Shown: positions 9,555 to 18,674 of the stretch, in pieces
How the letters are laid out: each line of letters begins with the position of its first letter
Numbering within the stretch: position 1 is the stretch's first letter
Assembly: GCF_000168715.1 (NCBI RefSeq)
Contig: NZ_AASE01000001.1
Location: 1 to 64,000 of the forward strand
DNA length: 64,000 nucleotides
Direction: 5' to 3'
Origin: Chlorobium ferrooxidans DSM 13031
GTDB lineage: Bacteria > Bacteroidota > Chlorobiia > Chlorobiales > Chlorobiaceae
The notes under the pieces: generated by a model
Databases searched by the model: none
The model's input: the letters and a program-made list of their open reading frames with translations, nothing else
What the model was told of the DNA's origin: nothing
Program-made: the position numbers and the translations under genes

Positions 9555-11579
9555 TCACTTCCCGTCGCGGAGCTTCGCCATATCAGAAACCACTCCGGCA
9601 GACTCAATAAGCAGCAGATCGTTATCTGATTCTTTTGAAGAGTCGAGTGCCCACTGTTTCTCGATCTTTTTTATGTTCTCCATGGCCGATTTAAACGCCG
9701 TTTCCTGCAGGGATGCACCTTTTCTTTTCCGGATCAGGTCGATAGTTTTCAGGTCCCGAAGATAGGTCTGGTAAAGAGGGTTCGCTTTAGCGCGCTCAAG
9801 CTCTTTTTGACGAAGCACTCCGATCTCCGCCTGCGAAAGTGCTGCAACAGGCTGGTAATTGGCCGGAGAAATGGTGCTGAATGGCAGACTGCTTGTATAG
9901 GTATCCTCTCCAACTGTTGCCGTGTCGATCATCGATGGCATAACCAGATCCGGCTCTACCCCCTTATGCTGGGTACTGCCTCCCGAAATCCGGTAAAACT
10001 TTGCAATCGTCAGCTTTACCTCGCCAAGATCAACCGGAGTGTCGGATAACGTAATCGGTCTTGAAATCCTGATGATGCTTTGAACGGTTCCCTTGCCGAA
10101 TGTTCTCTCGCCAATGACCACGCCGCGGCCGTAATCCTGGATTGCTGCAGCAACAATTTCGGAAGCCGAAGCGCTGTACCGGTTCACCAATACAGCAAGC
10201 GGTCCGCTGAACTGTACGCGAATATCCGCATCATTGAGCACCGTCGTTGCACCCCGGGCGTTGCTGATCTGTACGACCGGGCCGCCCGGAATAAACAGAC
10301 CGGTAACCTTTACCGCCTCTTCGAGTGAACCGCCCCCATTATTTCGGAGGTCAATCACAATGCCATCTACACTCGCGGCTTGCAGCTCCTGCAAAATTTT
10401 CAATACATCGGTGCTTGTGCTGTTATAATTGCCCGTATTGCGCTGCTGGCCTTCAAAGTCAAGATAGAATGAGGGAAGCGTAATGACCCCTATTTTCTTC
10501 CCGTTCTGGAGGATAATGCGTTTTTTGGCTGCCTGCTCCTTAAGATCCACCTTGTCACGAACAAGCCGGACAATGATGGCCGGGCCGCTGCCTCTCTGGC
10601 TTACGGGAAGAATTTTCAGACGAACAACTGTACCTTTTTTTCCACGAATCAATTTAACCACCTCATTGATTCGCCATGCTGTGACATCAACAATTTCGCC
10701 CGCTTTTCCCTGCCCTACACCAATAATCTTGTCCCCCTTTTTAAGCTGATTGCTTCTGAAGGCCGGCCCGCCAGGAATAACCTCATTGATAACCGTATAC
10801 TCACCCTCGGTCTGCAGTTTGGCGCCAATACCCTCAAGCGAGCGACTCATGTCAATCTGGAAATTGGCATACTCATCGGGCGAAAAATAGGAGGTATGGG
10901 GATCAAACGAGGTCGTCACCGCATACATATAGGCCTGGAAGGCATCTTCCGGTTTCAGGCGATTGAGAAGGTTCAGACGGCTTGAAAAACTCTTTGCAAG
11001 GGCTCCCCGAACAGATTTTGTTGCTTCACCGGAATATTTGAGATTGAGCCACTGATATTTCAGCTCTTTTCTCCACAAGTCCAGAAGCTCGCGCCGGTCA
11101 GCCGCCCAGAGGTCATGCTTGCGGTCAATATCGATGCTGTCCGGTGCGGTGAACCTGAAATTTACCGTATCAACCGCCGTGCGCATAAACTCTACCTTCT
11201 CCTTCGCCCGTTTCAAAAAAAAGTTATAGATCTCAAACCCGGCGGTAGGCACTCCGGCAAGAAAGTCATCATCAATACGGGTACCATACCGCTTTTTGAG
11301 GTCTTCAACATCGCTCGCCAGAAAATAGCTTCGGCTTCCGTCAAGATTATCGATATAACGGTTGAATATCTGAAGGGAGAGGGAGTCATTGACCGCAACC
11401 TTTCGATAATGGTTCTGCAAAAGATATTGGGTGATATAAATACCCGCCTCACTCTGGGACGGAGTCGGCATGAGGGCAGTCACCTCTTTGGCCGGAGCTT
11501 TTTTTGCTGCCAGGGCAGAAACAAGAGGGAAAAATAACCCTGTAGCAACAAGAATTAGTATCAGATTTTTTCTGAGCAT
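9555..11579 (-). CDS. prc: Carboxy-terminal processing (tail-specific) protease, S41
   Basis: Periplasmic serine protease of the CTP/Prc family that trims or degrades envelope proteins from their C-termini. 674 aa from the ATG at 11579 (MLRKNLILILVATG), which gives a proper signal peptide ending near SALAA. Order: N-terminal helical domain, PDZ domain (about 215-300, LEGIGAKLQTEGEYTVINEV), S41 catalytic domain with Ser in NRYSASASEI (about 465) and Lys in GERTFGKGTVQ (about 490), and a C-terminal charged helical domain. An ATG two codons upstream (11585) is also possible. Single gene between tRNA-Gly and a long gap. Confidence 0.93.
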   Translation of the reverse strand: MLRKNLILILVATGLFFPLVSALAAKKAPAKEVTALMPTPSQSEAGIYITQYLLQNHYRKVAVNDSLSLQIFNRYIDNLDGSRSYFLASDVEDLKKRYGTRIDDDFLAGVPTAGFEIYNFFLKRAKEKVEFMRTAVDTVNFRFTAPDSIDIDRKHDLWAADRRELLDLWRKELKYQWLNLKYSGEATKSVRGALAKSFSSRLNLLNRLKPEDAFQAYMYAVTTSFDPHTSYFSPDEYANFQIDMSRSLEGIGAKLQTEGEYTVINEVIPGGPAFRSNQLKKGDKIIGVGQGKAGEIVDVTAWRINEVVKLIRGKKGTVVRLKILPVSQRGSGPAIIVRLVRDKVDLKEQAAKKRIILQNGKKIGVITLPSFYLDFEGQQRNTGNYNSTSTDVLKILQELQAASVDGIVIDLRNNGGGSLEEAVKVTGLFIPGGPVVQISNARGATTVLNDADIRVQFSGPLAVLVNRYSASASEIVAAAIQDYGRGVVIGERTFGKGTVQSIIRISRPITLSDTPVDLGEVKLTIAKFYRISGGSTQHKGVEPDLVMPSMIDTATVGEDTYTSSLPFSTISPANYQPVAALSQAEIGVLRQKELERAKANPLYQTYLRDLKTIDLIRKRKGASLQETAFKSAMENIKKIEKQWALDSSKESDNDLLLIESAGVVSDMAKLRDGK

Positions 11580-12020
11580 TGTCATCTCATAATCTTTCGG
11601 TTGGACAACCTGTTCCGGCAATTCATAATTTGTAAAGTCAAATATAACAATCAGCAATCCCTTTTTTTCATCAATACAGAAGGGTAGCGATCATCATCAC
11701 GACACATAAACTTCTCATCAGGAAAAGCGATAAAAAAAACGCCGGGTATCAGCAGGGGGACGGCATTAGCGCAGAGTCACTCTGAAACGTGAAGAACAGC
11801 ACACAACTTCCGGTCAAGTCAACCCGGTGGACTACCGTTCACCACGGCTAACGATGATGCCATACATCAACATTATCCGTGGATCCACGACAGCATAATG
11901 GACTGCTTATAATTACCGATATCGAGAACGGTGAAGGAAAAGTCGATCCCTTCATGAACACAACAAAGCTTCTTCGGAGAACGACCGGTTGCTGCTTGTT
12001 CCCGATAGAGTAACTTCGAC
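11580..12020. other. Intergenic, no gene seen
   Basis: About 440 bases between the protease start and the end of the H-NS-like gene. No coding frame with family similarity, tRNA or strong terminator recognised. Confidence 0.5.
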
Positions 12021-12326
12021 TTATTCCGGAATACGATATAACTCAATACTCTCACCGGCAGCTTCAATAGCCTTGACCCACTGGGGTTTCGGGCCTCTGC
12101 CTACCCAGTATTCATGCTCGCTCTTCCGGTACTTTATGGGTGATGGGGTCTTCGTTGCAGACTTCACTGCCTTCCCCTTCCTTCCAAGCTCATCCAGAGA
12201 AATATTATAGGTAACCAGCTTCGCCCGGATATCATCTATTACTGATTTACGCTCAGCATTGATAATTTCGTTACGCTCTTTCTCAAGCTGGGCAATTTTT
12301 GCATTAAGTTCTGCAACTTTTGACAT
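12021..12326 (-). CDS. H-NS family DNA-binding protein
   Basis: Small nucleoid-associated protein, 101 aa. N-terminal coiled coil for oligomerisation (residues about 1-50, AELNAKIAQLEKERNEI) and the C-terminal AT-hook-like DNA-binding motif YWVGRGPKPQWVKAI (about 74-88), the core of the H-NS fold. Start chosen at the ATG at 12326 because AAGGAG lies five bases upstream; a GTG two codons earlier overlaps that site. H-NS proteins silence AT-rich acquired DNA; this window has an accessory island from 18.6 to 32.3 kb, but no direct link is shown. Stands alone with AT-rich DNA on both sides. Confidence 0.9.
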   Translation of the reverse strand: MSKVAELNAKIAQLEKERNEIINAERKSVIDDIRAKLVTYNISLDELGRKGKAVKSATKTPSPIKYRKSEHEYWVGRGPKPQWVKAIEAAGESIELYRIPE

Positions 12327-12846
12327 ATCCACTCCTTATTGATTTATTGTAAATACCCTTAATATCAAATACAGGCTAATATAAATACTGAAACAGCAAT
12401 CAAAAAATCAAACCGCATTTATTTCATATTTACAGGTATTATCGATGCAACTCCTCTGAAGAGATCAACAATGGAAGAATATTGATCGTTCAAATAAGAA
12501 TAAAATATCCTGAAGGCTTCTCTCTCTATTGAAAACTCCATTATTTCATCGACAAATAGAGATCCGCCATCAATTCCGGATCAAGCGATTGCTGACATAA
12601 TGAAAATCCGGAGAGAAAACCCCGCAAATATTCTCCCTGTTTTTCGCAACGCAGCTCAATGCGGAATGCATCTTTTTGTCTGAACTATTGTACGGTCGGC
12701 CATCCATGCTCCGATCGTCGGCAAACATCATAATCAAAACGTTGTGATGCACTGTCATGGCTTTTAGTATCTATGCATTGCAGAGGCAGGCTTGAGGATG
12801 CCATACCATATTTTTCGGCAGTACCGGAACAAGAGGGAAATAAACC
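12327..12846. other. AT-rich intergenic region
   Basis: About 520 bases upstream of the H-NS-like gene and downstream of the LuxR-type gene. Strongly AT-rich in the first 100 bases, where the hns promoter must lie. A short open frame ending near 12681 has no recognisable family. Nothing else supported. Confidence 0.4.
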
Positions 12847-13320
12847 TTAATCGGCAAAAACAAACGCTGAGAGGTAGCTCTTGATTGATTGATGTGTACC
12901 GAGCTTGAGCTTTTTATGCATACGGTAGCGGATACTCTCCATCCCCCTGATCGATATACCGAGAGAACGGGCAATATCGCAAGGGTCGTAGTTCATCTTT
13001 AAAAGCAGACAAACTTTCAATTCACGCTCGTTGAGCGCGGGATGTATTTTCTGAAGTCTGATGATAAAATCCGTATCCGATTCAGTCAGAGACATCTTCA
13101 GCATTTTCTCGAACTTTTCTACCTCTATAAGATTGAGACAGATATCGGTTATCATCTGCCTGGCCTCTCCATCAATCCCGAGCAGATTCAGCTGATCGAG
13201 AAAATCCCTGAGTACAGCACCTTTCCCGTCAAATAGTGATCCCAGTCTGCTCAGCTCCCTCTCCCTGGATGCTATTTCGACCTTAAGCGCTTCTATCACC
13301 CTCTCGGATGGATTACTCAT
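12847..13320 (-). CDS. LuxR/GerE-type transcriptional regulator
   Basis: 157-aa protein with a C-terminal LuxR HTH (about residues 97-140: LNERELKVCLLLKMNYDPCDI, then ARSLGISIRGMESIRYRMHKK). The N-terminal half is helical and charged, probably a coiled-coil or dimerisation region; there is no receiver or autoinducer domain. The HTH resembles those of two-component or stand-alone regulators that act on RNA polymerase recruitment. ATG at 13320 preferred over the adjacent GTG at 13323. No operon partner; target unknown. Confidence 0.85.
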   Translation of the reverse strand: MSNPSERVIEALKVEIASRERELSRLGSLFDGKGAVLRDFLDQLNLLGIDGEARQMITDICLNLIEVEKFEKMLKMSLTESDTDFIIRLQKIHPALNERELKVCLLLKMNYDPCDIARSLGISIRGMESIRYRMHKKLKLGTHQSIKSYLSAFVFAD

Positions 13321-14052
13321 CACTACACTTTTCTGACATTAGCATCGTTAATCATCTTTATTACAATCACCTATAACGGCTTTACGACCCAGTAAAAAGC
13401 AATTTATAAAGCACCTTCCATTTGCTTTATTTTTTAATGTACGCATAAATCACACCACAAACAAAAACAAAAGGAATATTCAGGACTTGACCCCGGTCAA
13501 ACCGTTCAGACTGAGAGCGATTCTTCATAAAATTATTTCAACGCGGCAATTCCTTGTCAAATAACCTGTTTCATCAAAAACAGCAGAGGAAAAAAGGACC
13601 CTGCCGCATATCGAAAAAAAATGAGATACCAGTTCATTATAACCCGAGATGCTCATATTGCATTGGTAAGGTAAATAGGCATGTCGATCAATTTCGGATC
13701 TCATTATTCCGGGTAGCAACAAATAAAACGACACCCCGAACACACTCTTTTATTTTCAGAACATATACCTCCCCTATACGATATTTCATAAAAATAGCTG
13801 ATCTCTATATTTTTCACCTGTAAGACTCCGTTAATTAATGGCACTCCAATTCAAGAGGAGATTGGCAATAAATCGGATTAATCCAGAAGCGCTTTAAGCA
13901 GAAAAATCGGGAAGCCTCTTTTCCGCCTATACCTTAAAAGCCCCGACGGATCGACGGGGCTTTTGCAACTCTTTACCTGGTCTCTTGATCTGACTGAAAC
14001 TGCGCTTCTGGCGGTATGTGCTGATGGCCCGCCTTGATTTCGACTCAACATA
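13321..14052. other. Long intergenic region
   Basis: About 730 bases without a supported gene. It contains a short palindrome TTGACC-CC-GGTCAA (13487-13500) and the terminator at 13936-13964. Short frames here have neither codon bias nor family motifs. Confidence 0.4.
13936..13964 (-). terminator. Terminator downstream of the ankyrin gene
   Basis: AAAAGCCCCG (13936-13945), nine-base loop, CGGGGCTTTT (13955-13964). The A and T flanks make it usable in both directions; it lies 89 bases past the ankyrin gene stop. Confidence 0.8.
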
Positions 14053-14445
14053 TTAACAGCCACCAAGCCTGCGCAACAGTTCCGCTACGTCGGTGTGACG
14101 GTTTGCCTCCGCCAGCTTCAACGGCGTCGCTCTGTTTTGATCTACCGCGTTGACCTCTGCCGCATGACCAAGCAGCAGTTCCACCACATCCTGATACCCA
14201 TGCAACGCAGCAATGTGCAGCGGCGTCCTGCCGGTTCTTGTTGTCACATTCACCTTTGCCCCTTTACGAAGCAGCAGTTTCGCGATTTCGGCATGACCAT
14301 TATCCACCGCACAGTGCAAAGGTGTCAAATCCACAATATCACACTTTGCATTGACATCGGCCCCCTGGGCAAGCAGCGCTCTGACCCTTGGCAGATTATC
14401 GTAACAGGTTGCATCGAAAAGCTCTCGATTAAGAGTGGTTTTCAC
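14053..14445 (-). CDS. Ankyrin-repeat protein
   Basis: 130-aa protein built from about three and a half ankyrin repeats: ADVNAKCDIVDLTPLHCAV (about 28-46), AKVNVTTRTGRTPLHIAALHG (about 63-84), AEVNAVDQNRATPLKLAEANR (about 97-116). Ankyrin repeats mediate protein-protein binding; the partner is unknown. No signal peptide. Starts at a GTG with GGGG about nine bases upstream. It stands alone. Confidence 0.88.
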   Translation of the reverse strand: MKTTLNRELFDATCYDNLPRVRALLAQGADVNAKCDIVDLTPLHCAVDNGHAEIAKLLLRKGAKVNVTTRTGRTPLHIAALHGYQDVVELLLGHAAEVNAVDQNRATPLKLAEANRHTDVAELLRRLGGC

Positions 14446-14819
14446 CGTACATGCCCCTTTTGCTCATTATCTCAAAATTGAAATCAGAACTTCGTATCCT
14501 GGCATCAGCATTACAACGAGAGCAAGACAGAGAACCCGGGGTGTGATTGACCAGCACTGTTTCCTGAAAAGAGAACAGTGACAACACTATCTCTATTTAA
14601 AACTGAGTTTTACAACACTAAACACAGCCAGGTATATTCTGTTTTTTCTTGTGACTTCAGACTCATCGCACATCAGAATATAGCTATTGAAAATGCAGTT
14701 AAAACATATTTTTCAACTTTTTCACGGTTTATATACTTCACGCACAAAAAGATCTCAGGGCGCATATACAACGCCTATAAAAAGGCAGCCGAAACCCCTG
14801 ACCTCCCTCTCGGGTATCG
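14446..14819. other. Intergenic, no gene seen
   Basis: About 370 bases. Contains one hairpin CACTGTT/AACAGTG (14555-14580) without a T run. No gene recognised. Confidence 0.4.
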
Positions 14820-15515
14820 TCAACCGGGATTTGTCTCTTCAAGATGAGCTATACAGTCACGGCGAATGTATAGCGGATTGTTTACCCTTGTTGAAACCGG
14901 GTAGATATCGAGAGTACCCTCACCGGAGGGCTCCAGCAGTTTTTCAGCGCCCGGTTTTCCCGCCTGAAGCCACTGCCGCCAATTTTCCGCTTCAAGAATC
15001 ACCGGCATCCGGTCATGAACAGGCGCCATTTGATGATTTGCTCTGGTGGTAATGATGGTGCAGCTTCGAACCGGCGGTGCAGCGGCATCAACCGGCTGCC
15101 AGCTCTCCCAAAGTCCGGCAAAAGCCATCGGCCTGCCATCCACGTGGTGAATGTAGTATGGCTGTTTTTTTGCGCCTCCGCTCCGTTGCCACTCATAGAA
15201 ACCGCTTGCAGGAATGAGGCAGTGGCGGCGGTTAAGCATGTGACGGAAGTAGGGTTTGACCGAAAGGCTCTCCGAGCGGGCATTGATCGGCCGCACTTTC
15301 GGCATTTCACGAGCCCAGTGCGGAATCAATCCCCAGTACGCTTCGGCAAGGGTGTAGCGGCCGCTTTCCGCAAGAAGGGTGACAATATTGGATTCGGGAG
15401 CAATGTTGTAGCACGGATGAAAAGCAAACCCCTCCTCCTCCTCAAATGGAAGCTCAAGCTGGCGAAGCTGCTCAATGAAGTACTTCAGCTCAAAAAAACC
15501 GAATCGTCCGCACAT
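14820..15515 (-). CDS. SRAP-domain abasic-site processing protein (YedK/HMCES)
   Basis: 231 aa starting MCGRFGFF, so Cys2 becomes the N-terminal nucleophile after Met removal. It forms a thiazolidine crosslink with abasic sites in single-stranded DNA, protecting them from cleavage. Family motifs: YNIAPES (about 37), INARSES (about 77), ASGFYEW (about 102-108, catalytic Glu) and HDRMPVIL (about 167, catalytic His). Length matches the family. No operon partner. Family assignment is strong; the role is from known family biochemistry. Confidence 0.95.
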   Translation of the reverse strand: MCGRFGFFELKYFIEQLRQLELPFEEEEGFAFHPCYNIAPESNIVTLLAESGRYTLAEAYWGLIPHWAREMPKVRPINARSESLSVKPYFRHMLNRRHCLIPASGFYEWQRSGGAKKQPYYIHHVDGRPMAFAGLWESWQPVDAAAPPVRSCTIITTRANHQMAPVHDRMPVILEAENWRQWLQAGKPGAEKLLEPSGEGTLDIYPVSTRVNNPLYIRRDCIAHLEETNPG

Positions 15516-15805
15516 GGATAGAGATGATTGACTCTTTTTGAGAAAGAAGCCCGGATATTTCAGGCTCGTTTATTTTGTATACCGTTAATCGTACAACAAA
15601 TGATCAATCCAAAAAAGTCCGGAAATAACCATACATGTTCTCTTGTCGCATCGATATTGAATTCACTTCGGGCAGGCTGCAACCGCCTGGAATGTTCAGT
15701 CGATACTTAATGATAATCCCCCTGATCCTGAACTTATAGCCCTTGTGCTTCGTTTTTTAAAGTATAAACAAAAAAACAGGATGAATGATGTCTGATCCGT
15801 TAATA
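15516..15805. other. Intergenic, no gene seen
   Basis: About 290 bases upstream of the SRAP gene, leading into the repeat element at 15806. No gene recognised. Confidence 0.4.
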
Positions 15806-15947
15806 GGGCTCCTCTATTTATTGTCGTGAGAAGCCAGAGGACAAAGCGGATGGAGCACAGAAACCGGAGTGTACACGTAGTACATGAGGATTTCGAGCAC
15901 CACCCAACGAAGTAATCGTGTTTCGGAATAAATAAATAGCGGTGCCC
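15806..15947. repeat. Miniature element with terminal inverted repeats, copy 2
   Basis: 142-bp element. Left end GGGCTCCTCTATTTATT (15806-15822) is the inverted copy of the right end AATAAATAGCGGTGCCC (15931-15947), 15 of 17 matching. The interior has a perfect TGTAC-ACGTA-GTACA palindrome (15870-15884) and two GAGCAC motifs flanking it (15853 and about 15895). The end sequence GGGCACCGCTATTT matches that of the element at 9121-9252. No open reading frame. Likely a non-autonomous mobile or structured RNA-type repeat. Confidence 0.55.
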
Positions 15948-16060
15948 AACAGGCTATTTTCCGGAGATGATATGGCAGGCATGAAGCATTATGCAGGTGA
16001 TGTGGATTAGGTAATGACCTTTCTTTGCAACCGTTGTTCGAGCCATTACAGGGAGGAACC

Positions 16061-16522
16061 GTGACCGGAGAAAAAAGAACACCGATGGATTTAATGGATG
16101 ATATATACAGCCTTGCTTACTGGATGACCGGATCCGAAGCCTCTGCTACTGAACTGGTCAACATGACCTACCTGAATGTTACGCTTGATACGCCGGAGAG
16201 TGAAGTATACAAAACATTCAGAGCGTGTTATTTCGACATGTTCGGTAACGAATGCACATCCTCTGTTCCGAAACCGTCATGTAACCCTAAGGAAAAGAAT
16301 GAGATGGCAGAACTGCAGCGGGTTGCCGATATACAACTTTCGGTACTGCTTTCATCCGTGTCCGGATTAAAACACAGCGCAATCTCGAAAATAATCGGCA
16401 AACCTCTTGACACCATCAGAGTGTGGTTATCAGCCGGGCGTAAATCGCTTGCCGAGAGAATGCTCTCCCAGCAAGCCACCCTGCACTCTGATGTTTCTCT
16501 CAACAGGGAATGGATACTCTGA
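16061..16522 (+). CDS. Degenerate ECF sigma-factor-like protein
   Basis: 153 aa from a GTG at 16061 with GGGAGG four bases upstream. Residues about 10-45 (MDDIYSLAYWMTGSEASATE and following LVNMTYLNV) resemble sigma region 2, and about 100-138 (LLSSVSGLKHSAISKIIGKP followed by LDTIRVWLSAGRKSL) resemble region 4 with its HTH. Region 2 lacks much of the usual promoter-melting segment and the linker is short, so it may be a weak or altered sigma factor, or a regulator derived from one. No anti-sigma gene is obvious, although a small two-helix membrane protein follows 140 bases later. Assignment tentative. Confidence 0.55.
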   Translation: MTGEKRTPMDLMDDIYSLAYWMTGSEASATELVNMTYLNVTLDTPESEVYKTFRACYFDMFGNECTSSVPKPSCNPKEKNEMAELQRVADIQLSVLLSSVSGLKHSAISKIIGKPLDTIRVWLSAGRKSLAERMLSQQATLHSDVSLNREWIL

Positions 16523-16663
16523 AAGAACTTCGGAATGCCCGGAGAGCTCCTTTGCTTCTCAACAAGAGAACCGGAGTCAGCAAATAAGGTATCAGAAAAG
16601 AGTGCTCACAGGAGTATGATGGTATTCATATTGGCGAAAGCAACAATGTAACCGAGAGATGAA

Positions 16664-16885
16664 ATGAACGCGATAAAGATAGCGGCGATCGTATTGATGG
16701 CCTCCGGGATACTGGGGCTGGTTTTTGGCAGTTTCAATTACACAAAAGAGAGCGAAGAGGTAAAGTTGGGACCGGTCGAACTCTCCATAAAGGAAAAAAA
16801 GACGGTCAACATTCCGGTTTGGGCCGGAGTGGTGGCGATTGTTGCCGGAGGAGTACTGCTGGCTTACGGCAGCAGAAAAAATTAA
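16664..16885 (+). CDS. Small two-helix membrane protein (DUF3185-like)
   Basis: 73 aa with transmembrane segments at about residues 6-24 and 51-68, and a charged loop between them (TKESEEVKLGPVELSIKEKK). The arrangement of helix, a loop containing GP(V/L)xxxxxE, and helix is that of small DUF3185-type inner-membrane proteins found across bacteria; function unknown. ATG at 16664 preceded by GAGAG. Its upstream neighbour is the sigma-like gene. Confidence 0.7.
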   Translation: MNAIKIAAIVLMASGILGLVFGSFNYTKESEEVKLGPVELSIKEKKTVNIPVWAGVVAIVAGGVLLAYGSRKN

Positions 16886-17074
16886 TACGTTAGTCAATGG
16901 TTTAAAATCCGTTTCCTGAAGCGACCCCATGGGTGCTCTCACAGGAGACGGATGCCTTAACAGAAATTTTGCCGACCTGATGTCATTTGCCGCGCAAACT
17001 TTCAAATTCGATCATGTTGCATCTTCTTACGGGGATCTGGCATCTAACTTTCCATCGCCCTTAAAGAACATCCT

Positions 17075-17695
17075 ATGCACCGTGATAATGAAACCGTCCG
17101 TCTTGAAGCATTCAGTGATGGCGTATTTGCCATCGCCATGACCCTGCTTGTCCTGCAAATCAAGGTTCCTCGCCATGAGGCTGTCGCACTCAAAGGGCTG
17201 GCGCAATCTATTGTCGCACTTTGGCCAAGTTATTTAGCCTTCTCGACCAGCTTTATCACCATACTGGTTATCTGGATACACCATCACTGGATCTTCAAGT
17301 TGATCAACCGGGATGGTCATGCCCTGTTTTACTGGAATGGCCTCCTGTTGTTTTGTGTCTCGTTTATACCGTTTCCGACAGCGTTGCTTTCAGAGTACCT
17401 TATCCACCCCGATGCAAGGGTGGCATCAACCCTGTACTCAGGAACATTTCTGGCTACCTCTATCTCCCTGTTCGCGCTATGGAGGCACGCTTCACTCCAT
17501 CTGCTCTCTCCTTCAGCATCCGAGCAGAAAATAGATGAAGCTGTTCAGCTCACCAATCAATACCGGTATGCTCCTCCGCTCTATTTTCTGGTATTTATTT
17601 TATCGTTTATATCGGAATCGTGGAGTGCGGGCTTGTGCTTACTGCTCGCCTTAACATTTGCGTTCGGGGGATGGCCTGACAAAGGGAATCATTGA
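17075..17695 (+). CDS. TMEM175-family potassium channel (DUF1211)
   Basis: 206-aa inner-membrane protein with about six hydrophobic segments. The family signature RLEAFSDGVFAIAMTLLVLQ covers residues about 9-28 in helix 1; this RxxxFSDG motif lines the ion pathway in bacterial TMEM175 potassium channels. Bacterial members have one six-helix unit and assemble as tetramers, which fits the length. It converges on the carbonic anhydrase gene (28 bases between stops). Family is clear, ion selectivity is inferred. Confidence 0.85.
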   Translation: MHRDNETVRLEAFSDGVFAIAMTLLVLQIKVPRHEAVALKGLAQSIVALWPSYLAFSTSFITILVIWIHHHWIFKLINRDGHALFYWNGLLLFCVSFIPFPTALLSEYLIHPDARVASTLYSGTFLATSISLFALWRHASLHLLSPSASEQKIDEAVQLTNQYRYAPPLYFLVFILSFISESWSAGLCLLLALTFAFGGWPDKGNH

Positions 17696-17723
17696 CCAAA
17701 TTACTGAGGGCACCGTACTAAAA

Positions 17724-18422
17724 CTACTTTATCACCGTAACAATCCCCTCATCAAGGTCATAGTAAGCCGTGACAACCCTGATCTCACCCTTTTGAAGCG
17801 CTTCGGCTATAATCGGCGATTTGTTGGACAACTGACCGGCGACGATCTCCACGTTTTTATGCATGCAGCGCTCAACCAGTTCAGCTTTTGATGCTTTTGA
17901 ACCCTCAGCCATGACTGCCGTAACGGCAGGGTCGATGGATGTAATGAGTGAGCCGATGTTGCCTTCAACTTTACTACCGGAGAGCCGGGCTTCATAGGCT
18001 GCTGTAACCGCACCGCATCGCTCATGACCAAGCACCATCACCAGCCTTGCACCCAGATGCTCGACCGCATACTCAACCGAGCCAAGCTCATGGGCTCCGA
18101 CAATATTTCCGGCAACCCGAACCACAAACAGCTCTCCCAACCCCTTGTCAAAAAGGATCTCGGGAGAGAGGCGTGAATCCGAACAGGCAATAATAACAGC
18201 AAAAGGGTGCTGAGCGGTTGCCAGAGATTTGCGATAGTTGACTGAAGCGTGGCGAGAAAGGTTTCTGACCTCTCCTTTTTTGGCAAAGTGCCGGTTGCCT
18301 TCAAGCAGCAAATTCAGTGCTTTTTGGGGCGCAACACCCTCCGCTTCAGTGTGCCCGGCATGTGCCGTTTCTGCAGAGAGCAGAGAGAGAAGAGTAAAAC
18401 AGATCGCAACCAGTTTTCGCAT
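17724..18422 (-). CDS. Periplasmic beta-class carbonic anhydrase
   Basis: Zinc enzyme interconverting CO2 and bicarbonate. From the ATG at 18422 the protein has a signal peptide (MRKLVAICFTLLSLLSAETA, cut near AHA), which places it in the periplasm; most beta enzymes are cytoplasmic. Zinc ligands: Cys and Asp in CSDSRLSPE (about residues 80-88), His and Cys in GHERCGA (about 132-138). An upstream in-frame start at 18530 would bury the signal peptide and is rejected. 232 aa. In an autotroph it could help capture inorganic carbon. Confidence 0.93.
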   Translation of the reverse strand: MRKLVAICFTLLSLLSAETAHAGHTEAEGVAPQKALNLLLEGNRHFAKKGEVRNLSRHASVNYRKSLATAQHPFAVIIACSDSRLSPEILFDKGLGELFVVRVAGNIVGAHELGSVEYAVEHLGARLVMVLGHERCGAVTAAYEARLSGSKVEGNIGSLITSIDPAVTAVMAEGSKASKAELVERCMHKNVEIVAGQLSNKSPIIAEALQKGEIRVVTAYYDLDEGIVTVIK

Positions 18423-18645
18423 TGTACCGCTTGATGATCTGATTAATTTAATTGGAAATCCGCCACTCCGGAAACCTGATCCATTCCATAATATACGCCG
18501 GGAGATTCCATATTTCCCGGCGGTGTGCACTGGTGAATGAATGCTCTCTCTACCCGCGCAGGATTGCGGATTGCGTAATGCCGGCTCTCTTCTTTTCCGA
18601 TCACAACCTGCCCGCTAAAGAGTGGTCGTCAAAAGTCATAATGAG

Positions 18646-18660
18646 TGTTACTTTGTAACA
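18646..18660 (+). promoter_or_regulatory. Palindrome upstream of antitoxin gene, candidate operator
   Basis: TGTTAC-TTT-GTAACA, perfect six-base arms, ending at the Shine-Dalgarno sequence (AAGGAG) of the ribbon-helix-helix gene. Such antitoxins usually repress their own operon through short palindromes, so this is a plausible operator; not proven. Confidence 0.5.
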
Positions 18661-18674
18661 AAGGAGAGAAGATC

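Noticed and set aside
13487-13500. TTGACC-CC-GGTCAA palindrome as an operator
   Set aside because: Isolated and far from any start codon; could be chance.
13554-13823. 89-codon plus-strand frame in a long gap
   Set aside because: AT-rich chance frame, no binding site or family.
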